NCBI RefSeq assembly: GCF_963360655.1
Contig: NZ_OY725712.1
Span: forward strand, 620,001 to 684,000
Length of the DNA: 64,000 nucleotides
Source: Collinsella aerofaciens
GTDB taxonomy: Bacteria; Actinomycetota; Coriobacteriia; Coriobacteriales; Coriobacteriaceae
Direction: 5' to 3'
Shown: positions 16,301 to 24,734 of the stretch, piece after piece
Layout of the letters: every line of letters begins with the position of its first letter
How positions within the stretch are numbered: position 1 is the first letter of the stretch
Position numbers and translations under genes: made by a program
Notes under the pieces: generated by a model
The model's input: only the letters and a program-made list of their open reading frames with translations
Databases searched by the model: none
Told to the model about the DNA's origin: nothing

Positions 16301-18490
16301 TAAAGCGTCGGCGGCGATGTGCGCCAGCGCCTCGACGAGCTCTTGCGAGCTCACAGGCTTGCTCAGGTGCGCGTCCATGCCTGCCTCACGCGAAAGTCTG
16401 CGGTCGTCGGCAAAGGCGTTGGCGCTCACAGCGATAATCGGCGTGGTCACGGCATCCTCGCGATCGAGTGCTCGAATCCGACGCGTGGCCTCAAGGCCAT
16501 CGATACCAGGCATCATGATGTCCATCAACACCACGTCGTACTCGTGCGGCACGCTCGCGGCAAATGCCTCAACGGCAGACTCGCCATCCTTAGCATGCGT
16601 CACGACGGCACCGGCACGGCTGAGCGTAAACTGCGCGATCTCGGCATTCAGATCGTTATCCTCTACGAGCAAAACGCGCAGGCCCTGGAGCGCATCGCCG
16701 TCGCCCGCATCTACGCGAACTGCCTGAGGAATCTCGGAGCGGTCGCACTTCTCGAACGGCAGGCGGATGATAAACGTCGTCCCCTGCCCCAAGACGCTCG
16801 TAAAGCTCATGGTTCCGCCCATAAGCTCGACCAACTGTTTGGCAATAGGCGCGCCCAGGCCAGTTCCCGATGAAGCGCCCTCCACTTGCTGCTCCTCGCG
16901 GCAAAACGGCTCGTAGAGGTGTTGTTGGAACTCCTCGCTCATGCCAATGCCGTTGTCGGCGATCGTGTATTCATAGACGGGGACGCCATCCACCGACTCC
17001 ACCTCGCAACACACCAGACGAACATAGCCGCCCCGGCGGTTGTACTTGACGGCATTACCGGCAATATTGACCAATAAGCGCTTGAGATGCGTCACGCTCA
17101 CCCGTGCATAGGGATGATTAAGCGTCTGCTGGTCGCAGATAATTGTCACCAGACGTTCCTCGGCCTGGCGCTCCAGAATATCGCACACTTCGCGGGTGAG
17201 GGTCACCAAGTTTGTGGGAACAAGTTCCAGATTGACCTGGCCGCTCTCCAGGCGACTCATATCGAGCGCCTCGTTGGCAAGGTCGAGCAGCAGTCCCGAT
17301 GCCGTCCAGATTTTTGAGCGGCACTCGGTCTGCTTTTGCAGATCGTCCGCATTGGCATCGCCGACCTCGACCATGCCGCGAATGCCGTTGATGGGCGTGT
17401 GCAGATCGTGGCTCATGCGACGTAGAAACTCCGTCTTTGCCGAGTTGGCAGACGAGGCCTCACGCGCTGCCTTAGCCAGCCTGTCACCATAGTCGCGCTC
17501 CTGCTGCAGCAAGTCCGTCAAACGTCGACGATCAGCGCGGCGGCGCGCCATCACAACAACGGCTATAACACCGCCGTAGAGCACCAGCACGCCGGCAGCA
17601 ACAGCCGCGACGACCTCAAAGTAGCGCCGCGCCGAGGCATAGGTGTACACGTAGAACCCGCGCGCTTTTCCAAATGTGCCCAAATACCACTCGCCGTTGG
17701 CGTTGACCAGTCGGACTTTGCCGGGCAGGCATCGATCCTTAATACCGTCGACAATAAAGACATCCGTTGCAGGCAGATCGAATACGCCCAATATGGTGGG
17801 TTCAACGACATTGGTCGCAACGACCTTGCCATCGCTTTCGATCACGATATTGCCACTGTCGATGGTCTCATAACCACCGAGCAGGCTCTGCAGTTTGAGC
17901 GTATTGCTTGCAACTGCCTTCGCGCTCTGATGCCTTACCGCAACAACGATGCCCTCGTCATCCCGCCGGGTTACGCAGCCAATGTCTGCGACCGAATCAT
18001 CCGCAAGCGTGATGCGGGCGGTATAGGACTTAAGCGGATGGGCTGCCACCTCCAGCACGGGTGCTTCCTTGAGATACGTAGCGAGCGACTCGTAGCCCAC
18101 GCCATCCGTCGAGGACTCGGACACCAAATTGCCCGATGCGTCCGTCACGATCAGTGCGCTCACGTTGAACTGGTCGGCATATTGCTCCAGCATGGCGTTA
18201 TCCACCGAACCGTCGCGCTCCATATCGCGCGCTGTCTCTCCGGCGATCTCCATAACGCGAATCAGGTTTTTGGTCGTATAGGCGCTATTGAATGCATCGT
18301 AGGAAAGGCTCTGCGTCGCCACGTAATCGACAACGTCGGCAAAGCGCTGCTCGGCCTGAGCTGTCGTGTAGCCGTAGCTCATCATACCGGCAACAACCGA
18401 GAGCGCTATCCCCAGCAGGGCGACAAGGAACCATGCCCCTGCCGAACGATTGCCCCGCTTCTCTACGGCGTGGTCGGGTGCACCGATCAT
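16298..18490 (-). CDS. Hybrid sensor histidine kinase with receiver domain
   Basis: A 730-residue membrane kinase. A first helix (residues about 18-40) and a second (about 295-318) enclose a CACHE-like extracytoplasmic sensor. Then come HisKA with H361 in MSHDLHTPINGIRG, HATPase (NIAGNAVKYN, GTGLGAPIAK) and a C-terminal receiver with D657 in MDIMMPGIDG. It lacks an output domain. Its start overlaps the stop of the upstream solute-binding lipoprotein by four bases, so the two are translationally coupled and likely act as a sensor pair. The kinase core resembles the one ending at 15706. Confidence 0.9.
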   Translation of the reverse strand: MIGAPDHAVEKRGNRSAGAWFLVALLGIALSVVAGMMSYGYTTAQAEQRFADVVDYVATQSLSYDAFNSAYTTKNLIRVMEIAGETARDMERDGSVDNAMLEQYADQFNVSALIVTDASGNLVSESSTDGVGYESLATYLKEAPVLEVAAHPLKSYTARITLADDSVADIGCVTRRDDEGIVVAVRHQSAKAVASNTLKLQSLLGGYETIDSGNIVIESDGKVVATNVVEPTILGVFDLPATDVFIVDGIKDRCLPGKVRLVNANGEWYLGTFGKARGFYVYTYASARRYFEVVAAVAAGVLVLYGGVIAVVVMARRRADRRRLTDLLQQERDYGDRLAKAAREASSANSAKTEFLRRMSHDLHTPINGIRGMVEVGDANADDLQKQTECRSKIWTASGLLLDLANEALDMSRLESGQVNLELVPTNLVTLTREVCDILERQAEERLVTIICDQQTLNHPYARVSVTHLKRLLVNIAGNAVKYNRRGGYVRLVCCEVESVDGVPVYEYTIADNGIGMSEEFQQHLYEPFCREEQQVEGASSGTGLGAPIAKQLVELMGGTMSFTSVLGQGTTFIIRLPFEKCDRSEIPQAVRVDAGDGDALQGLRVLLVEDNDLNAEIAQFTLSRAGAVVTHAKDGESAVEAFAASVPHEYDVVLMDIMMPGIDGLEATRRIRALDREDAVTTPIIAVSANAFADDRRLSREAGMDAHLSKPVSSQELVEALAHIAADAL

Positions 18491-19356
18491 GACAGGCCCT
18501 CTATATTCAAAAAGGGCGAAGGGTCATCAAAGTACTTTGACACCAGGCGTTTCATGGTGCCGTCGGCTAGCATTTCCTGGTAGGCATGGGTGAGCTTAAC
18601 GTCGATGCCGCGCGTATCGTTGATATCGAAAGCGGTACCCAAACCAACCTCAAGCAGCGGCTCATCTAAAATTCGATACGTCACACCATAGTCTTTTTCG
18701 TAGGTGAGCAGCGAAGACTCATGCGCGGCGATGGCGTCGACCAGACCCTCGACGAGCGCCGGGTTCAGGTATGAGCGGTCCGAAAAGCAGTAGAGCTCTT
18801 TGATCTGCGGAACGTTTTCATTTGTACGATTGAGCAAAATGTCCTCGGGCTTGGTGGTGGACTGGACCGCCACGACCTTATCCTCAAGATCGGCAAGCGT
18901 GTAGATATCGCTCTGGGGATCGACCGCGACCACCTGGCGGCTCGCAAGGTACGGGCCGGCCCAACGATACTCGTCTTCGCGACCCGTCATGCTAAAGCTG
19001 CCCATGACGCAATCGAGCTCGCCGCTCGCCAGTAGCTCGTTCTTCTTTTCCCAATCGATCAGCTGGTACTTTGGCTTGTAACCAATGCGGGCCAAAGCCT
19101 CGGTCAATATCTCGACATCCAGGCCAACGATATCGCCGTACTCGTCGGTATACACAAACGGCGGATAGAGGTCGCTGCCGACGTTAAGCGTCTTAAGATT
19201 GTCGTCCTTGACCTGCGAGGCATCCAGACCTTCTAATGCAGACGTCGAGGCTTCGTCATTACGCCCTGAACAGCCAGCTATCGCTACGACAAAGGCGCTC
19301 GCCACTGCAAGCGCGACAAACAACGAAATGGCAACCGAGCGACGGGGTCTTTTCAT
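18487..19356 (-). CDS. Solute-binding lipoprotein (SBP_bac_3) paired with sensor kinase
   Basis: A 289-residue family-3 solute-binding protein with a lipoprotein signal (AFVVAIAGCSG, cysteine near residue 28). The mature part opens KTLNVGSDLYPPFVYTDEYG and includes GLDVEILTEALARIGYK, typical of polar-amino-acid binders. No ABC permease or ATPase is adjacent; instead it overlaps the hybrid kinase gene. It therefore probably presents a ligand to the kinase rather than feeding a transporter. ATG at 19356 was chosen for the GGAG upstream and the resulting signal peptide; an in-frame extension to 19500 has no support. Confidence 0.88.
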   Translation of the reverse strand: MKRPRRSVAISLFVALAVASAFVVAIAGCSGRNDEASTSALEGLDASQVKDDNLKTLNVGSDLYPPFVYTDEYGDIVGLDVEILTEALARIGYKPKYQLIDWEKKNELLASGELDCVMGSFSMTGREDEYRWAGPYLASRQVVAVDPQSDIYTLADLEDKVVAVQSTTKPEDILLNRTNENVPQIKELYCFSDRSYLNPALVEGLVDAIAAHESSLLTYEKDYGVTYRILDEPLLEVGLGTAFDINDTRGIDVKLTHAYQEMLADGTMKRLVSKYFDDPSPFLNIEGLS

Positions 19357-19453
19357 CGAGCTCCAGACGATCCTGTTTACAGACTGAAATGGTAAAAAAT
19401 AATAGCAAACAAAACCACACGAGCGCCCAATGGTTACAGGCGTTTTACCATGC

Positions 19454-19485
19454 GGGGCCTTCCAGCCGACTTGGCAGAAGGCCCC
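19454..19485 (-). terminator. Inverted repeat after the aminotransferase pseudogene
   Basis: Arms GGGGCCTTC and GAAGGCCCC with a 14-base loop lie just past the stop at 19501. No long T-run follows, so strength is uncertain. Confidence 0.5.
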
Positions 19486-19500
19486 ACATGCAGTGCTCAC

Positions 19501-20715
19501 TTACCGCGCATTAAAAACGTAGCGGTCCAGGCGGTCGCACGCTTCCCTTACGCGCGAAAGCGGCAGCGCCAGATTCACGCGAATGTGGCAGGGCCCGTGG
19601 AACGGGCGGCCGTCCTGATACCCCACGCCCACGCGCGCCCCCTCGTCGAGCAGCCACTGAATATCGCGGCCATGTTCGCGACACCACTCGGTGCAGTCCA
19701 GAAACACCATGTACGTGCCCTGAGGACGTGAATAGGACACGCCCTCAAAATGCTCATCCACGTAATCGCAGAAGTACTCGATATTACCGGCAAGCACCTG
19801 GTTGAGCTCGTCCACCCACTCGTAGCCCTGCGGCTGGTAGGCACCGATAAGCGCATGCATGGAGAGGACGTTCATCTCGTTGTAGTGGGTCTTGTTGGAC
19901 ACGGCGCACACGCGGTCGCGCAGCGTCTCGTTGTAGACGATGTGGTAGCTGCCGACCAGACCTGCCAGGTTAAACGTCTTGCTCGGCGCATAGAGGGCAA
20001 CCGTGCGCATGCGGGCATCCTCGCTCACCGACTGCGTCGGGATATGCTTGTGTCCCGGCAGGATGATATCGGACCAAATCTCGTCCGAGATCACCACGCA
20101 ATCGTGCTGGCGATAGATGTCCATGGCGCGCTCGATCTCGTCGCGCTCCCATACGCGGCCGCAGGGATTGTGCGGCGAGCAGAACACCGCAGCATGAACG
20201 TGGTTTTGGGCGAGTTTGCACTCCATGTCCTCAAAGTCCATGCGCCACACGCCCTGGTCGTCGAGTTTAAGCGGGCTGTGGACAATACGATAGCCCGCGG
20301 CTTCGATAGACTTGGTAAAACCAATGTAGGTGGGGCTGTGGACCAGCACCGCATCGCCCGGCTGGACATACGCGCGCAACGTCGACACGACGCCGCCCAG
20401 CACGCCGTTTTCGTAGCCGATATGCTCCGGCGCCAGACCCTCGACGCCGTTGCGGCGGCTCTGCCATTCGATGATGCGGTCGAAATACTCGGGGCGCGGG
20501 TTAAAGTAGCCAAACATGGGATGCTGAGCGCGCTGAATGATGTGCTCCTAGACCGTGGGCACCGTGGCGAAATTCATATCGGCCACCCACATGGGAATGC
20601 GGTCGAAGCCCTCGTCGGGTGCGTTCGGAGCCATACCGGGGATCTCGCCCCAGGAGTCAACGGCGATGGAGTCCATGCCGTGGCGGTCGATAAGCGAGCT
20701 AAAGTCGTATTTCAT
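19501..20715 (-). pseudogene. MalY/PatB-type PLP aminotransferase interrupted by TAG
   Basis: From ATG at 20715 the frame reads MKYDFSSLIDRHGMDSIAVD, continues through IPMWVADMNFATVPTV, meets TAG at codon 56 (20550-20548), and resumes in the same frame as EHIIQRAQHPMFGYFNPRP to a stop at 19501. Total length would be 404 residues, normal for the cystathionine beta-lyase/aminotransferase class I group; the PLP lysine is in YAPSKTFNLAG. One C-to-T change (CAG to TAG) explains the break. Without readthrough the only downstream product would start at the ATG at 20517 (338 residues) and lack the N-terminal substrate segment. Either a recent pseudogene or a base error. Confidence 0.8.
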
Positions 20716-20827
20716 ACTGAACTCCCGTGCGAAGTGGATTGTTTTGGTAGGCGTTATTGTCCACCAGCACGGGCGATTTTGGCATGGGGTTTGGCGCTTA
20801 ATTTGACGGGTGCGGACGAACGGCTGG

Positions 20828-21574
20828 TTAGTCTTGCGCGTCGTTGACGGCGACTACGGTTAGCTGGGTTTTATCGACCGTAAAAGATATGTCGAGCCCG
20901 GCAAAGGCCAGGTGATAGACGCGGTTTGGCTCGTACTTGCTGCCTGCGCGGCGCGGGTCTTGGCGAAGGACCTCGACCAGACCGGGAAGCTTTGCAGGCG
21001 GGACCATGTCTTGAAGAGCTTGCGGGAACTCAACATCGAGCTCTTGCCACGGAGCATCCTCAATCCAGCCGCCGGTCGCATCCGGGTGGCAGTCCGCAAA
21101 CGGGACGTAGGGCTTGATATCGTAGATGGGCGTGCCGTCACGCAGGTCGGCCCCCAGCACATGAATGATGGGGCCATCGTCGGTGAGCTCGACACGATCG
21201 AGCTTGACGCAGGTAAGCCCAATGGGATTCGGGCGAAACGGACTGCGCGTGGCAAACACGCCCACGCGCTCGGCTCCACCCAGACGAGGCGGGCGCACGG
21301 TTTTCGACCATTTTGCGTTGGTGCCGGACCTGTCCTGCGACTTGGCATCGGCAGCTATGTCGTTTGCCGTGCCGCCGGGCGTTCCGTTTTCGAAGCGCCA
21401 CAGCAGCCATAGGTGAGAGAAGGGGTCCAGGCCCTCAACTGCTGCATTGGAGGCAAATTCCGGCTCAAAAACGATGTGCCCCTGCAGATGGGGCGCCAAA
21501 AAGCTGTTGCGCGGAATGCCGAACTTCTGCGGCAGGTCGGTATGTATGTGTGCGATAGGTTCCATGCCGGTCAT
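20828..21574 (-). CDS. tRNA (N6-threonylcarbamoyladenosine-N6)-methyltransferase TrmO-like
   Basis: A 248-residue protein of the TrmO/TsaA (UPF0066) family, which methylates t6A37 in tRNA using S-adenosylmethionine. Recognisable are IAHIHTDLPQKFGIPRN, GLDPFSHLWLLWRF, ATRSPFRPNPIGLTCVKL and DLRDGTPIYDIKPYVPFAD. The start is uncertain by three codons (21574 or 21565); neither has a strong ribosome site. An open frame continues upstream to 22129 but lies antisense to the XRE gene and is not coding. Divergent from the regulator at 21707. Confidence 0.85.
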   Translation of the reverse strand: MTGMEPIAHIHTDLPQKFGIPRNSFLAPHLQGHIVFEPEFASNAAVEGLDPFSHLWLLWRFENGTPGGTANDIAADAKSQDRSGTNAKWSKTVRPPRLGGAERVGVFATRSPFRPNPIGLTCVKLDRVELTDDGPIIHVLGADLRDGTPIYDIKPYVPFADCHPDATGGWIEDAPWQELDVEFPQALQDMVPPAKLPGLVEVLRQDPRRAGSKYEPNRVYHLAFAGLDISFTVDKTQLTVVAVNDAQD

Positions 21575-21706
21575 TGTACGGCATGGAGGCGTGGGGCGTT
21601 GCGCGCAATTCTTCGCCGCGGTCTCCCGTCGTGCAACCAACGGTTGCTTGGAAGGGCGCCTGCCGCCGCGTATGCTTAAGCCATCAACCAGCAGAAAGGA
21701 GCCGTT

Positions 21707-22534
21707 ATGGCCTTTGCAGAAAAGCTCATTGCCATCCGTCGCGCCCATCACCTTACCCAAGAGCAGCTCGCCGCCAAGCTCTTCGTCACACGCCAAGCCG
21801 TCAGCCGTTGGGAGCGCGACGAGGTCACGCCGGGCATCGACATGATGAAGCTCATCGCCGCCGTAACCGGCGAGCCTCTGTCTCATCTGCTCGAGATGCC
21901 CGAGCACTATTGCCAGAGCTGCGGCATGATACTCACGCCCGATGACTGCGGCACCGATGCCACGGGCGCCACGACCGACCATTACTGCAAGTGGTGCTAC
22001 GACCACGGTAAGTACACCTACGACACCACGATGGAGGCGATGATCGAGGATTGTGCCCCGCGGTTGGCGCAAAACACCGGCATGTCGCTCGACGAAGCCG
22101 TCTCGCTCATGGGCGCCGTCCTGCCGCAACTGGAGCGCTGGCGCACCGTGCAGGAAAACGAGGAGCGCTACGGTGCCGAGGCGCGGGCGCGCTATGGCGA
22201 TGAGGCTATCGATGCAGCAAACGAAGCGCTGCTGGACATGGACCCCGAGACATGGAACGACATGAAGGAACTTGAACGCGCTGTTCTGGGCCAGCTATCG
22301 ATCGCCATGGGCGATGGCGATGCGGACGGAAGCGAGGCTCGCAAGCTTGTCGCGATGCATCGTCGCTGGATTGCTCTCAACTGGGGATGCGAGCCCCAGA
22401 ACGAAGCGTATCTCGGCCTCGCCCACGGCTATCTTGCCGACCAGCGCTTTGTTGACTACTACGACAAGCCCTGCGGCACCGGAGCCACGGCGTTTCTGGT
22501 ACAGGCCATCGAGTCGTCGTTGACGCGCGCATAG
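21707..22534 (+). CDS. XRE regulator with zinc-ribbon and TipAS-like domain
   Basis: A 275-residue protein. Residues 1-60 are an XRE helix-turn-helix (HLTQEQLAAKLFVTRQAVSRWE). Residues about 66-105 form a zinc-ribbon-like segment with cysteines in CQSCGMIL and YCKWCYDHG. Residues about 110-275 are helical and end LADQRFVDYYDKPCGTGATAFL, resembling the TipAS drug-binding domain normally attached to MerR proteins. It may sense thiopeptide-like or other hydrophobic compounds; this is inference. AAAGGAG precedes the ATG. Confidence 0.8.
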   Translation: MAFAEKLIAIRRAHHLTQEQLAAKLFVTRQAVSRWERDEVTPGIDMMKLIAAVTGEPLSHLLEMPEHYCQSCGMILTPDDCGTDATGATTDHYCKWCYDHGKYTYDTTMEAMIEDCAPRLAQNTGMSLDEAVSLMGAVLPQLERWRTVQENEERYGAEARARYGDEAIDAANEALLDMDPETWNDMKELERAVLGQLSIAMGDGDADGSEARKLVAMHRRWIALNWGCEPQNEAYLGLAHGYLADQRFVDYYDKPCGTGATAFLVQAIESSLTRA

Positions 22535-22585
22535 ACCGCGGCGGCTTTGGGTATTTCAATCAAAACTTCAACCGATTGGAGACCC

Positions 22586-22831
22586 ATGGCTACTGATCAC
22601 GAGCTCGCGCTATTCGTTATGACCGGCTGCCCGTATTGCTTAAAGGTCAAGCGTTTCCTTGCCGATAACGGCGCGACCATCCCCGAGCGCAATATCTCGA
22701 CCGATTCCGATGCCGAACAGACACTCATCGCCGTCGGCGGAAAGCGCCAGGTTCCCTGCCTATTCATCGACGGCAAGCCACTCTACGAATCGAGCGACAT
22801 CATCGCATGGGTACAGAAGAACCTGCTCTAG
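22586..22831 (+). CDS. Glutaredoxin
   Basis: An 81-residue glutaredoxin with the redox pair C15-P-Y-C18 in MTGCPYCLKVKRFL, the cis-proline region KRQVPCLFIDGKPLYES and a terminal DIIAWVQKNLL helix. It reduces disulfides using glutathione or a similar thiol, or an NrdH-like system. GGAG lies six bases before the ATG at 22586; the frame is open further upstream without a start signal. Last gene before the mobile region. Confidence 0.92.
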   Translation: MATDHELALFVMTGCPYCLKVKRFLADNGATIPERNISTDSDAEQTLIAVGGKRQVPCLFIDGKPLYESSDIIAWVQKNLL

Positions 22832-22878
22832 TACGCGCATCCCGTCCGTCCAAGGCCCCACCCCATACGGCCTAAACA

Positions 22879-22933
22879 TGTACACCAACATCCAAAGTCG
22901 ACATTTTTCGACATCTTTGGATGCTGGTGTACA
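22879..22933. repeat. 55-bp hairpin repeat, copy 1
   Basis: Arms TGTACACCAACATCCAAAG and CTTTGGATGCTGGTGTACA, with inner TCGACA and TTCGACA, form an almost perfect hairpin. A second copy at 27943-27997 occupies the same position relative to the second IS110. It may act as a terminator for the gene before it (GTTTTTTG follows) or be a separate interspersed repeat. Confidence 0.8.
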
Positions 22934-22987
22934 GTTTTTTGCAGAGGTAGTCATTGGGTGTTCCTATAGTTTTGTCAACCGTCGGGG

Positions 22988-24121
22988 CTACTCCCGGTAG
23001 GGCACCCGGTCGCGCATCACGGCGTATATCGCCCTGAGCCGCTTCCTCGCGACGGCCTTGAGCGCCCGCCCGTGCCCCATGCCCCGCGCCCTGCAGGCCC
23101 GGTAGTACTCGCCGTAGCGCCCCGAGGACCTCACCAGGCTGTTGCACGAGAAGATCAGCAGGGACTTGAGCCTCGCGTCGCCGCGCCTGGACGCCCTGAC
23201 CGACCTCACCGACGTTCCGGAGCTCCTCACCCTCGGGGCTATGCCGCAGTACGAGGCCAGGTGGTCGTGGTCCGGGAACCTCCCGATGTCGACCGACACC
23301 GCGAGCTGCGCCGCGGTCCTCGGGCCGATGCCGGGCACGGTGAGCAGGCACGCGTAGGTCTCGTCGCCCTCGAGCAGCGCCGCCGTCTCGGCCTCGAGGG
23401 CCCCGGCCTCGTCGAGGGCCTCCGATATCCGGGCGGCCAGGAACCTGACCTGCCTGTTCTCGGCCTCGATGAGCGCCGGCGGGGGCGCAGTCGAGGCGGC
23501 CGCGGCCTCCCCGGCGGCCTCGGCCTGCGGCCCCTCGGCCCCCGAGCGGGCGATCCCCCACGCCCCGCCGAACCCGGCGAGCAGCTCCAGCCACCGGCGG
23601 TCCGACAGGTCGACGGCGGCCTCGAGGGCCGGGCAGGACTCGAGCAGCACGGCGCGCAGGCGGTTCTTGTCCCTGGTCGCGCAGGCGACGACGTGGTCGC
23701 GCTGCGACGAGAGGGCGCGCGCGGCCTCGAGGGCCTCGCCGCGGCCCGGGACCCCCGACAGGGAGTCCGGCACACCCAGGGCGGTCCGCGCGATCACCGC
23801 GGCGTCGCGCTCGTCGGTCTTGGCCTCGCCGGCGAACAGCCCGGCGGCGCGGCTGGCGGCGAGGCCGGGCAGGTGGGCGACCCCCAGACCCGCGGCGCGG
23901 GCGCGCCTCACGGCGAGGGACCCTATGTTGCGGAACTGGTCGACCACGACGAGCGTGCCGGCGGGCACGGAGGCGAACAGCGCGTCGAGCTCGGCCTCCC
24001 TGTTGCGGACGGGGGCGCTGGACAGCACCTCCCCGTCGCGGTCGATCAGGCAGGCCCAGTGGGAGGACTTGCCGACGTCTAGGCCGAGCACGGCCGCGGG
24101 CCTGGTCGATGGCGCTTTCAC
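22988..24121 (-). CDS. IS110-family transposase (copy A, full length)
   Basis: A 377-residue IS110 recombinase. The N-terminal RuvC-like DEDD domain starts AAVLGLDVGKSSHWACLIDR, with further acidic motifs in VVVDQFRNIGSLA and AKTDERDAAVIA. A helical linker (around PPALIEAENRQVRFLAARI) joins it to the C-terminal Transposase_20 domain with VPGIGPRTAAQLAVSVDIG and ASYCGIAPRVRSSGTS. I start at GTG 24121, which has GGAAGGAT about eight bases upstream; the open frame reaching 24277 runs through the guide RNA and is not coding. Confidence 0.92.
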   Translation of the reverse strand: MKAPSTRPAAVLGLDVGKSSHWACLIDRDGEVLSSAPVRNREAELDALFASVPAGTLVVVDQFRNIGSLAVRRARAAGLGVAHLPGLAASRAAGLFAGEAKTDERDAAVIARTALGVPDSLSGVPGRGEALEAARALSSQRDHVVACATRDKNRLRAVLLESCPALEAAVDLSDRRWLELLAGFGGAWGIARSGAEGPQAEAAGEAAAASTAPPPALIEAENRQVRFLAARISEALDEAGALEAETAALLEGDETYACLLTVPGIGPRTAAQLAVSVDIGRFPDHDHLASYCGIAPRVRSSGTSVRSVRASRRGDARLKSLLIFSCNSLVRSSGRYGEYYRACRARGMGHGRALKAVARKRLRAIYAVMRDRVPYRE

Positions 24122-24149
24122 GGTGGTATCCTTCCGGTAGTCGTTCGAC

Positions 24150-24300
24150 CGGATGGCCTCCCCCTCGGCACTCACATTACCAGCCGCGGCGCCTGCCCGG
24201 CACTTTCCTATCAGCCGTCGGGGGCGGCGCGTCCCGCGCCGGCAGCACCCAACAGGCCCTCTCGGGGGCAGGGACATTCGGCCGTGCGCGGGCGCCCGGT
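24150..24300 (-). ncRNA. Predicted bridge RNA of IS110 copy A
   Basis: Read on the minus strand, a stem CGCGCACGGC / GCCGGCGCG encloses a loop with GAATGTCCC (24279-24271) and TGTTGGG (24254-24248). These match the left target GAACGTCC (one wobble) and pair with the right target CCCAATG (two wobbles). A second stem, with CCCCC / GGGGG cores, encloses ATAGGAA (24211-24205) and GTAATG (24180-24175), matching the element's own ends CTATAGGAAC and ATTAC. Order and polarity (target loop first, donor loop second) are those of IS110 bridge RNAs. Confidence 0.75.
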
Positions 24301-24370
24301 CGGCGGCCCGTTCTGGGCGCGCCTCAATCGTAGCCCGAGACGGGCCCGGGCTGACAATTTCGACTGTAAT

Positions 24371-24734
24371 GGACGTTCTTAAATGACTAGTTGTTTGAGA
24401 TGGCCTTTGGATTATGGTTGTTTGAGGCCGTCTGACGTCTCTGGGACGTACTCATTGGGGACGCACTTAAATGAGTAGGTAGGGATTCAGTTTCTCAAAT
24501 TTATAGAACATATGTTTGCTCTCTGTGTTATACTCATCCCAAGGCATGAGACTGGTCGAGAGCTCCTGCGGAGGTCCCCAATGACACGCTAGAGCATGCT
24601 CGGTAAGTAAGATCGGTGGTTACCGCACTCGCCCATCTCAGACAGGCTGCGCTCCTGTTCGCCGTCGCCATCAAAGAACGGCGCTCACAACCAAACGTTT
24701 CCGTTGTCCGTGAGTCACACAGGAGTGCATCGCT
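24371..24734. other. Gene-free stretch with decayed palindromes and a promoter region
   Basis: The left part holds the half-palindrome flanking IS110 copy A, then degenerate pieces of the same repeat family (CATTGGGGACGCACTTAAATG near 24451). From about 24490 the sequence becomes AT-rich (AAATTTATAGAACATATG and TGTTATACT near 24528), likely the promoter of the gene at 24735. No ORF with coding character was seen. Confidence 0.6.

Larger units (their letters stand above)
22958..24370 (-). mobile_element. IS110-family insertion sequence, copy A (about 1.41 kb)
   Basis: The element is bounded by chromosomal palindrome halves: TAGTCATTGG on the left and GGACGTTCTTAAATGACTAG on the right. Joined, these recreate the repeat seen intact at 12727-12809. 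No terminal inverted repeats are visible, as expected for IS110. The long non-coding end lies 5' of the transposase (24122-24370, holding the bridge RNA) and only about 30 bases lie 3' of it. Exact ends are ambiguous by one or two bases in a G run. Confidence 0.85.

Noticed and set aside
21575-22129. N-terminal extension of the TrmO frame
   Set aside because: It runs antisense through the XRE regulator, which has its own ribosome site and motifs; TrmO homologues start near 21574.
24122-24277. N-terminal extension of the IS110 transposase
   Set aside because: It is Pro/Arg-rich and covers the guide RNA; the GTG at 24121 has a good ribosome site and the conserved domain starts there.
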